Shown here one piece after another: positions 9,401-18,800 of a DNA stretch of 31,333 nt. The position numbers and the translations under genes were made by a program. Within the stretch, counting starts at the first letter, position 1. The number at the start of each line of letters is the position of its first letter. Under the pieces are notes generated by a model. The model was not told the origin of the DNA, did no database searches, and saw only the letters and a program-made list of their open reading frames with translations. Source of the DNA: Botryllus schlosseri (lineage: Eukaryota; Chordata; Ascidiacea; Stolidobranchia; Styelidae); NCBI GenBank assembly GCA_000444245.1, contig ATSW01010243.1, positions 1-31,333 of the forward strand, in the 5' to 3' direction.

Positions 9401-12400
9401 CACCAATTTTACTTTATTTTTATTCCGTAGCTGCCGATTGGTAGCACAGCCCACTTCCAGGCTGTTATAAGACACCACTTACACGGATGAGATGGTGAGG
9501 AGGAGCCTAGATATATCTCCAACACTTGTGTAGGAATTCTGAAGTCGTCCTCGGTCGGACTCGAACCCACAACCGATTGGTGTTGTAGCTGTGGATTATA
9601 CCACTCCGCATGGATTGCACGGTCGCTATTTTGATAATCACGACGCGAAAAGGTAATCTATTCTGTTGCATATATATTTCCGCTGGCGTGTAGCGAGTGT
9701 AAAAATTATGTATTAAATGTCTATTCCACACGTCTTTTTTTCTACATCAGTGTTTGGCTATGTCAGCATTTAAGAAAAATTGAAGATCATCAGATAGTGG
9801 ACGGGACTTCTTGGCAATAAAATTAGCGGTAAAATGTTGGAACTTTACTTCATACTATGGTTTTCATATATACGGCAGATACAATTGCAGAGGCGGTCAG
9901 TAACGAAGTACTTCTACTTTTTCGAAGTACTCTAGTAGTTTTTCACTACTTGTCGTACTCAAGTAAATCTCATTATCGCTACTTCTACTTCGTAATATTT
10001 TCTACTTACTTACTTTTTGGTATTTTCAGTTTGTCAAGTAGAAGTACTATAATCCTCCAATTCGGAAGTCAAAGAGTATTTAATCATAGAGTATTTAATT
10101 TTCATAAAAGTTAAGTAAAGCCCAGAATTTTCATCGCGTTTCGCGCAAAGTAGATATGGAGTGACAAGTATGTTTTCACGAAAGCATTGGTGAATATAGG
10201 CTACAATTTAGGCAGCGGTAACGTGGCTCCCTTTACTCACACCGCATTGCCTCCCAAAGGAAATTGTTCAGAGTAAATATGGTCCATCATAACGTTTGAA
10301 ACTAGTGGTTTCACAATCTAGCATATGCCAATGATATCGTAATCTAGCAGCCCAGCATGGCGTGTCCTAATCTGGAGAACTGGTCTCTGACTTTTTGAGC
10401 GTGATACCTGTTTTAGCAGCCAACTGTTGCAGCTATCTGGACAAGAGACATATAACACATTTTCCGATTTTCAGAAGTATAGTGCTTGTATTTCCCTTTT
10501 AATTCGCAGTATCATTAGTTTGAGTTTTGATTAGTTTCAGTTCGTTTGTCTGGATCTACATGGAGAACTTACATGTTGAAGTTTATAATCAAGTGTAGTA
10601 ATGCCTCCATTTTATGAAATAAAATTACGTTATGATATGGCATTTTTACGATCCGCCATATTTTTTATTAACGTATAATAATCTCGCAAAGTTTTTACAC
10701 CGTATCCGATACAACTTCCTGGTATTGCTCTTCGACTAAACTATGGGCTTACTAAAATGGGTGAGGGCGCCGCACCATGACGTTTTCCAAAACGTGTTCG
10801 CGTAAACTTAAAGATTAGCGTGCATAGCGATACTATCATTTGCATCCCATAATGCGGACGAATGCTTATGTTCTCGTAAATTGATACCTCATGTGATGCA
10901 TCAATATGAATCAAGCTCGCTGCACCTTCCGTATAGATCAATTTGCAGCTTTTGACAGTCCATGCGAACGTATTATAACCGCTTTCAAAGCTACTTACTT
11001 ACTTGAGTATATTTCAAGCCAGGAAATTCTACTTCAACTTCAAGCAGTTTCAGGTTGCTTTGAAAAAGAGTACTTCTACTCGTACTTGAGTAGATTATTG
11101 CGTCGCTACTTTTACTTTTACTTGAGTAGCCTTCTTGACTACTTCGACCACCTCTGGACGATTGATTGCTAATCCTATAACATAGAATGCAGTGTATGGA
11201 GGAAGGGATGAAATATATGATTTCACAATATGAGTCTGTGTATAAAGCACCAGTCATCTATACCTCTGAAGCAATACGCGTCCCATCTGTCACCCCAGTC
11301 GCAGCTATGCATAGCAGCCCTGCCGCCGCATCCCGCGGCGCTGTGAGCCATCGGGAAGTGCGCCGATCGATCCAGAGTCCATCCGCATCTGCACATTGAG
11401 TAACTCCTGCAATGTATAAACCGTTTTGTATTGGGCTATTTACGTGTAGAGAAAATACAATGCCGGCCACAAAAATCAAGTTAGATACGATTGCATCTGT
11501 GTTGGACAACAAGAAAAGTTTCATATTTTCCAAATTGAATTAGAATTAGATTATAGCTACATAGTTTTGTCCAAATTAGATTGGGAAAGAATCACTGAAG
11601 TCGCAAAAACTTGGGAGTTGAATCGACTTCCGGTTTAGGAGGAAATGCAAGAAAAACCAACTTCAGTTCACATACCATCATATTTCTTTTTCATTTTCCT
11701 AAGCACGAGAATGGTAAATGTCTGTACACAAAGCTTGGCTCGTTTCGTACCATACAGCTCTCCCGTAGTATTTTCAGAAAAAACAGAATTAGTTTAGAAT
11801 GAAAATGAGAGAATAGGAACATTTCACAAATTACATTAACAATCAATTACCGGCGTTTCGCTCTAATGTCTAATTAATCCCATTAGACAACTAAACTTAT
11901 CTACTTGACCTAGTACGCGTCTGGCCGACTATATCATTATGTGCATCATAAAGCTAAAGGACACACCGACGATACCTTAACCACAGTTGATAAAACGCCA
12001 ATTTAGCGTGAGCGGACATTTTATGACGCCACAGTCATGACTCTACTCACGTCTTCCTGAGCTCCTCCAATTCGTCTAAGGTCGCGAGATGGGCGCCGAG
12101 ACTAGCGCAGTGTTTGTGGGCATCCCAGTAGCTCATTCTATAAGCTCCGTTGGGACTGGATGAATGGAAAACTGAAAACAGTACAGCACCTTGATTTTGA
12201 TGGTTCATTTGCAAATATTCGGCATGATTGACAGGAATAGTTAATGGAAATACAGATAACAGTGAGAGTGAAAGTGTTTAGCGCTTAGTCGAGTATTTAC
12301 GATAACTGTGAACAGCAGGCCCCCAAGGCATACGTCTTATACTAATTTCGAACGCCTTCAACAAGTGTATAAATGCCAAGAATGTAGTTAAAGAACAATA

Positions 12401-12638
12401 TAATAACGTTGCCATATAGCACGGGTCTGATTAGTCACCGCGTATGCAGTATGCATGCAAACTAGAGTTTGGAGTTATTATGATACTTGAGATATGGGCG
12501 AGTATATAAAGATTAACAACATAATCCACTCCTTCAGATTCAGAGGTCATGAAACTATATAAGAAACAACTTACTGTCGAAGCTGTAGACGGCAGCAACG
12601 CATGTCATGCATAATATCACAATTCGGAAACCTCCCAT
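6481..12638 (-). CDS. Secreted Link module + F5/8 type C (discoidin) protein, paralogue A, complete
   Basis: Six exons on the minus strand give 903 coding bases, i.e. 300 aa plus stop: 12638-12575, 12171-12051, 11406-11264, 9084-8879, 7214-7080 and 6714-6481 (TAG). All introns are GT-AG with phases 1, 2, 1, 0, 0. Residues 1-21 are a signal peptide (MGGFRIVILCMTCVAAVYSF). Residues 22-109 are a Link module: Cys43, 67, 69, 88, 97 and 107, GAHLAT helix, CRCGW, FPM, CGG and RWDAYCF. This resembles the TSG-6 Link domain, whose end is also RWDAYC. Residues 110-270 are a complete F5/8C domain (Cys116 to Cys268) with SGDMHYSQMYASSEY, WSASIARLHN, AWIPKYNGRNQYIEVDL, VTGVLTQGA, KYSKDG and ARYIRLHP. About 30 acidic residues follow (ending EFEPEDA). 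N115 lies in an NCT sequon. There is no transmembrane segment or GPI signal, so it is probably a soluble secreted or matrix protein. The introns hold transposons. A ligand such as hyaluronan is plausible from the family but not shown. Confidence 0.92.
6773..6936. repeat. Foldback element with AATATATTCAT arms
   Basis: The left arm (AATTGAATAATATATTCATG...CGTCAGCAACT) and the complement of the right arm (AATTCAATAATATATTCATA...CGTCAGCAACT) match for about 50 bp; the left arm has an extra 20-bp stretch. A third, single-sided copy is at 24735-24836. It fills most of the 365-bp last intron of gene A. Confidence 0.65.
7318..8084 (+). mobile_element. hAT-like transposon derivative with perfect 8-bp target duplication
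   Basis: The 767-bp element is bounded exactly by gcctaaaa on both sides (7310-7317 and 8085-8092). Its ends are CAGGGGTGGCCAGCC and the complement CAGGAGTGGCCAACC, followed by GCGGCCGT-type blocks, the typical arrangement of CAGGGGTGGCCA hAT elements. ORFs inside are short and unrecognised. It lies in intron 4 of gene A. Confidence 0.88.
9408..9620 (-). mobile_element. tRNA-derived SINE
   Basis: On the minus strand a pol III type A box (ATGCGGAGTGG, 9611-9601) is followed 33 bp later by a perfect B box GGTTCGAGTCC (9567-9557). The sequence continues about 140 bp and ends in the A-rich tail AATAAAAATAAAG near 9412. The cloverleaf is poor and a body and tail follow, so this is a SINE rather than a tRNA gene. 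It lies in intron 3 of gene A. Confidence 0.65.
9888..11156 (+). mobile_element. hAT-like element with AAGTA/ACTTC-rich ends
   Basis: The left end CAGAGGCGGTCAGTAACG and the complement of the right end CAGAGGTGGTCGAAGTAG pair up, and both continue into AAGTACTTCTACTT-type repeats over about 150 bp. The flanks tacaattg and gacgattg agree at 6 of 8 positions. The 1.27-kb interior has no recognisable transposase. The right end is only 107 bp from exon 3 of gene A. Confidence 0.7.
11500..11815 (+). repeat. Dispersed repeat family X, copy 1
   Basis: It shares TTAGAATTAGATTA, TCGCAAAAACTT, AAGCTTGGCTCGTTT and a shared AGTATTTTCAG/AGCATTTACGG block with 17620-17900, and in inverted form with 29300-29650. 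It lies in intron 2 of gene A. The boundaries are approximate and no superfamily is evident. Confidence 0.55.
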
Positions 12639-14484
12639 AATGTCTCTTCAATGCGTAGTGATGTATATATTTATTTTATCAATATCAATATAAATGCTGA
12701 CAAAATATAGACTGCGAGATAAGGTGAAATAGCATACGTCATGATCATATACGATAATTCCTGCCTCTGCCTCTGCGTACTTACCAGTATTTATCCATGC
12801 CACATTCTGTTTATATCTCCCTAAACGCCTGATTACTGTACTGTCAAAGTACCATCCCAATGCCTTAGCTACTAATTCTGCTCAGAACACCCAGTATATA
12901 AATCCTTCTTATCGCCACCCTTGCAACATTCTTTGTAACAAAGATACCACCACAAAGAATATGCGTTGCAACAAAACACGGTTCTTTGCGAGAACGTAAA
13001 CTCAACCAGCAAAGATGTAAGTATACGATTCGTAAAACATTTATCTGGTATTGCATTGCGTTATCAAAACGGTAATCAATCAATCAACAGCCGTAGGAAC
13101 ACTCATCAACTTCAATTTTACATAACCACTACATGTAGCAGATATGCCAACGCACCGCTGGCTTTGTGTCAGATTATATTGCATCGAATTCCCCTACAAA
13201 TATTCAGATGGGAAGTATTTCTAGGTTATCCAGCAAATTCAGCATTTGCAGAATGACGCATTGGCAGTCGAGACGATGTCCCTTGCAATGTAGCTGTTCG
13301 ATCGTCGCTTCGATTGAAATACAAATGATTAGAAAATGGAATATTTCCGCTTGAGGCGATGCCTAACTGTAGGGAATTTCGAAAAAAGGTGTTGGTGACG
13401 CGTTTGACATTTTCCAGAAAAACAATGTACAGTCGAAGGAAATGTGATTAGGTGATAAAGCAAATATGACTCATTCTCGTGTGTGAATGATGAACTGGTT
13501 TGTAGAAAACCTCTTGCATAAGAAATTAATCTCAAGTCGATCAATGTGGGCATTTGTTAGGTGGTTACATACATAGGCCTACCAGCACCAAGGGTATGGC
13601 GGTGGCAATGTGACCCGCTCGTGGTTGCAGATGATAAATTATACCTATCAATTTCATTGGTGACGTAGTAGGTTGTTCATCACGATTGTTATTGTGACGT
13701 GATGATGACCATGTAAAACAGGTGACTCTCGACCATCAAACATTATAGACCTATTTAAGGGCATTGTCTGTCAAATTATGGAATATACAATATACAAGTA
13801 TGTATTAACATAATACCAGTAGTATGATGGCAGATGTATTCACGGCTATTCACGACTATGACGAATAGCAACCCCGAAATATTGTCACTCGAATCACCGA
13901 TCCGAACACGCAATGTCCAGAAGAGTTATTGTGTTTGTTCATTACGCAACAGACCATCGCGATCGCGCAATATAAATTCATGGACGTCTATTGAGTCTTT
14001 GTTGGAATGTCTTTAAAGCGCAAAGCTTAGCGTAATCACGAAATATGTAAAGAGTCTTCCATGGCGGACGGATGGCGAAATGACAAAAACTATTCTTGGA
14101 TATATAGATTGTATGTAGATCAGTACAGATCGCTTTTAACTGTATCTTCGAATTAAGCGAACCATTATACACAGAGCTTCCTGGCTATTATCGCGAATTA
14201 TAAAGTTACTAAGTACTGTTCCGTTATCTCAATACTCCGTACGCTTAGATCTTTTACCAAAAACCTAACAGTAGCCACAACACTGTGTTATATCTTGTTG
14301 CTAACCTACGGACATCAAAATACTGTCAACGGAAGTACGAATGTAGTACAATAAGTAGATCTAGCCAGTTATCGATGTGACCCGTGCTATCTGCACGTTA
14401 TATGTACAAATAAATTGTGTTTGACCGGCGATTTCGGAGAAAAATGCTTCTGTGTGTCCTTTTTCGGAAGATAATATCGAAACG
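12639..14484. other. Region upstream of Link-discoidin gene A
   Basis: This should contain the gene A promoter. An AT-rich TATATA stretch (12662-12668) sits about 25 bp before the ATG, too close for a normal TATA box with a 5' UTR. The ORFs of 60-96 codons here lack domains and splice context. I see no gene or clear repeat. Confidence 0.45.
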
Positions 14485-14622
14485 TCAGTTACCGATAGGT
14501 TCAACCCGATTCATTCGTACGCTGTGATCTTTGGACTTTCGCCCACGCCTATAGCCGATGACGTAGGGTAAGCTGTATGCAGCCGATATAACAATAATAT
14601 ACAACAAGTATTTTATCATCAT
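14485..14622 (-). CDS. Candidate 45-aa secreted cationic peptide
   Basis: A minus-strand ORF of 45 codons plus TGA begins at tandem ATGs. The first 17 residues (MMIKYLLYIIVISAAYS) look like a signal peptide with a plausible AYS cleavage point. The remaining 28 residues are basic (a RRGRKSK cluster) and lack cysteine. Just upstream is a sequence like a 3' splice site (ttcctgcag followed by AGATG), so a noncoding 5' exon is possible. It sits alone in the intergenic region between the transporter 3' end and the Link-discoidin gene. No strong 5' splice donor occurs inside it, so it does not look like the first exon of a third Link-discoidin copy. An ORF this short can arise by chance, and I do not recognise a family. 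Confidence 0.25.
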   Translation of the reverse strand: MMIKYLLYIIVISAAYSLPYVIGYRRGRKSKDHSVRMNRVEPIGN

Positions 14623-15297
14623 CTCTGCAGGAAATCCGAATATTTCCTACATGGAAAATCAAGACCTACAACTCCATATACATCATTCGTTATCATTTTA
14701 AATTTCGTTGTCGAGGGATTTCACCTCCCTTCTTGCAATATAAACTTGCGTAGCCTCAATGTACTCAATAGCCTTGAAGTTTTACAAGCAGCTGCTCGCA
14801 CTAAAGATCTGACCCTTGATTATCATTATCACGTCTTTAACTACGCTTACTGCGTTGCATAATCAACTCGCAGCCAGAAAATATCTTAGTTGCTTTCCTT
14901 CGAACTAAACCCTGCATGTACTCGTACTGTACAATGTACATTGTACACAACTGGAATACTCAACCGACACGTTACGGTATAGAACTAAGCCACACATTTT
15001 TCATTTGATTCACATCCCTCCATGCAAATATATTTCCAGCTATAAATTCTTTTGTAAGCAGACGAATTCGTATGTGGAACCAGAAAGCGCTTGCAACGCG
15101 GATCTTGCATAACGGACGAGATGTAGCGCCTGCAACTACCGGCTTCAACAATCAGTTCAATCCTGGACGAAAAGTTTCTTCATTTCTGAACGAAAGCCAA
15201 AATTAGATTGAATCAGTTCTGACTTTGTCTATTTCTTTACCGTGGTATGACTCAAGCGAGGGAGTCGCGTTTTCTGAGACTTCAAATATAGTTGGGT
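14623..15297. other. Intergenic stretch with a 20-bp palindrome
   Basis: No gene or defined transposon is seen. A perfect 20-bp palindrome, TGTACAATGTACATTGTACA, lies at 14928-14947. Confidence 0.5.
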
Positions 15298-15711
15298 CAG
15301 ATCGAGAACAGTGACTATGTACACTTCTACTCTTACAAAGTGATCAAGTATATTTCGGCTACTTGCCCTATTTACTCAAGTGGCTGTATTTTTAGACTGC
15401 TCCCACTTCCAGTTGAATAGTTTCTTTAGACAAAACTACTAACATTTTAGTACAATTTGGATTTAATTAAGTAAAAAAGTAAGTTTGGTATAGGTTGGAA
15501 TCACTTTGATGTGTGAAATCGTCATAAGAACCGCGGGAAATAGTCGTCACAGTAACTGCTGGATATATTTTGATAATTACACCAATCTGTAGCAAACCAA
15601 CGATACACTGCGAATAGCATGACGCCCTTGACCAGATCTACTTTTCGTAACTACTTAATTTGGTACTACTTTCATTTTCTACTACATTTTCTACTATTTT
15701 GACCCCTTCTG
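15298..15711 (+). mobile_element. Probable decayed element of the ACTTC/AAGTA-rich hAT-like group
   Basis: It begins CAGATCGAGAACAGTGAC and ends ...CTACTATTTTGACCCCTTCTG. ACTTCTAC, TACTTT and CAAGTA motifs are enriched near both ends, as in 9888-11156. No target duplication is preserved. It lies just downstream of the transporter stop codon. Confidence 0.4.
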
Positions 15712-15819
15712 TTGAAAGCTACGAATCACACTCGCTTGGTGCAGCACTAAGTTGATAATGCAAAGCATAGGCGACTTGGCGCGGTTGGTATAAGTATAGG
15801 ACGATATTTGAAACCGAAT

Positions 15820-18800
15820 TTAGACAAGAAACAAGAAACGTTTTCCCGTTGTTATATTATCAAACGCAGGGATATCTAGAATTTCTAGATATCCCTGATC
15901 AAACGGATCAACACTTTTCCTGAAACAAACGACGACTATAATAAATCTCAATCTCGAACCTTCGCGTTGCCCGTTGCTTGTGAGTCTGGTCCGCTTTAAA
16001 TTATTCTTGTGACGGTTACCGACGCATACCGCCACACCGTAAAATGTGGCATTCACTGCCGCCAATACGAAACACTGCATCACCTGTGAACGACATACTT
16101 GAACTAAAAAATACTTCCAAATTCAATCACATTATTCCAGATGCTCAACAGCCGCGACAGTAATATTCTTACGTCCATATTATCCGCTGACGGTAAACCA
16201 AATCTCGGATGAACATAACATACCAACAACTAGCCTGGACTCTTTGCTGTTAGACCGTAATCTATTAATTATAAATGCAATGAAACCTTACCACGCCGAA
16301 CGGACTGTAGTTATAGAATATGTAGCCGGCGAGTGGCAGCATAGTAGAAGTGGCCAGGAAAACCCCGATTGAGAAGATGGACATGTACGTGATTGAAACG
16401 TTTGTAACTTCCGAGATCCACGAGACGCCTGTTCCAAAGTTTGAATAGGGTTATAGCTTAGGGTTACCATATGGCCTCGTTTTTGGCAATCCATCCTCCT
16501 CTACAACTATTACAGTTAGGCTATTGGACTGAGTCAACTGAAAATGCGCATAAGANAANNCGACATAGGTATAATGCGGACGTTCGAGCAGATCATTCGG
16601 GAGTCCAATCATAGTGATGACCTTTGTTTTAGCCAACACAGTAAGATTTCCAGCAAATATTTTAAAATCAGCTGTTTTCAATTTCGGTAAACTAACTTTT
16701 ATGGTTTTTAAAAAAGGATCCTCTTCTGCGGATTCTAAAATAAGGTAACCCTATTATAGCTAGGGTTGCATTTAAAACAAGAGGTGTTTTAAACCAACTG
16801 TCATTTAAAAGTTGTTAAATATGCCATAACTGTGTGAATACTTTCGGAAAAACCAGATGTATATGAGCCTTCGATCAGCTGGCACCAGATATAGTCGACG
16901 TATACGATATGAATTGGTTGGAATCGTCGAAATCGCCGTCAGTTCAACAGTTATAACACGTAGTTTCAGATCAATGCAACGAAATGGATGTTCTGATGAT
17001 AATGGACCAGCGACTGTAAAAATTCTACATGACGACTTAGTCGTGGAAAGAAAAAGTAAGCGTCAGTTTTGTAATCTGACAGCTGATTGCAATATACTCA
17101 CGTGTATATAATATTTGTAAGCTTGAATATCAAATTAACCTCCGCGGAATATCCAACAAAAGAATAATCCTCCACAGAATAACTAGTATCTTTTCACCTG
17201 AGGGGAACATCACTGATGTTGTTAGGCCATGCAGAAACGATACCGACCAAGATATCCACACGTGGTTCAACCCGAAAAGGGTCATGACAAGCTACAAACA
17301 CGTTATACATTGAAGCGAACGCAATATGTCAGGACCATTGTCACTGGTATGCACTTACAGAATCCACAATACTGCCTGCAATGCTAGCGATGATGATCGT
17401 TCGTGGTGTGAAAAACTTGGAAACCAATATCCCCAGCAGTCGGCCGACTGCCAGACCAATCCATGTCAACGAATTCGCCAAGGTCGCTTGCGCCACCTAC
17501 AGGTATCAAAAGTTAGAAACTAACATACGGACGGGGTCTCACAGATCGGAACAGTTTGAATCGAATTTGTATCACAGCTCTCAAGAGATTTCTAGGTGCG
17601 GCAGACTTGAGCAACATGAAAATTTTCATCTTTTACAAATTAGATTAGTATTAGAATTAGAATTACTCAGTTTTTTCCCAAGTTAGCTTAGAATTTGAAT
17701 TACTGAATTCGCAAAAACTTAGACATTGAATCAGGTTCAGCTCGTAGCAAATGATAGTTCATTCTTACGAGCAGGAGAATGCAAAATGTCTGTGCAGCAA
17801 GCTTGGCTCGTTTTGTGCTATACAATCCTTCTGTAGCATTTACGGGACAGCCATAAATTAGATCAGAATTCGAATTAGAGCAAAAAAACATTCTGTAAAG
17901 TTGTTTTAGAAGTAGATTGCCGGCATGCGAAGATAAAAATGTATATCAAATATCGCTAGACCAGTGGTTCTCAACCTTTTTCGACTCGTCGCCCCCCAAT
18001 ATTTACGCGTCCAAAAAAGTCGACATACATACAGGGTGTTTATTCACTTAACTCCGATCGCTAGTGAATTGACTACAAAAAGGTCATTTTCCGAGTACGT
18101 TTCCGCGTCTACTTTCCGTTGAGTTGACCCTGTTTAGTCAATTTTCGCGTCATACGCAGAACAAGCCGTCTTCACGTGCATTTTTGCCCTGTTAATTTGA
18201 TATATCTCATAGGACGCATTAACATTTCGCCCCATATCGCCCCTTTTAGTATTTTCACCACCTTGTTTCTCAAAATCGCCCACTGGGGGGGGGGTGATAC
18301 CGCTATCGTTGAGATCTTGGGGGCCACCGCGTTAGACACTAATAGCAGCATCAATATTCCTTTAATCGTTAGGATATACCGTGAACTGTAGACCAGAACA
18401 AACTGTGATCGAATAGATGTAGTTGTAGAACACGTTTTCCGTGGCGACGGAACAGAAGAAATATCCTATTGTGGGCAGAAGGATCCAAATCACGTCACAT
18501 AGCGGCTCTTCAGTGCGTTGTTCGCCATAATAGCTTTCTTCGCGCTTCGATCTGCCAGACATCTTCTCTGGATATCCAGAGATACATGTTGAACGCAGTG
18601 TGATATCACAGTTCAGATACAAATATGCGACATATCACGTCATAATTTGTAAAATCCAAAATATCGACGGGAAGTAAAGAGTGTCTTCTTTAATGATACA
18701 GCTTGACTTCACTAGGCTAGTTTTTATCTAGTGTGGATGTGCATGATTCTCATCATCATCATTGGTTTATTAGCAATTTTATCAGTTCAACACACCACAA

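Noticed and set aside
9545-9615. tRNA gene
   Set aside because: A and B boxes are present but the acceptor and anticodon stems do not form a convincing cloverleaf, and a body with an A-rich tail follows; called a SINE.
11258-11533. 91-codon minus-strand ORF with a hydrophobic start
   Set aside because: It overlaps the second Link exon but in the wrong frame; splice phase and the cysteine pattern support the other frame.
12966-13553. ORFs of 62-96 codons on both strands
   Set aside because: Overlapping open frames in AT-rich DNA without motifs or splice-consistent extension.
16451-16681. Minus-strand ORF of 76 codons
   Set aside because: It lies within a MITE and contains N bases; it is not part of the transporter.
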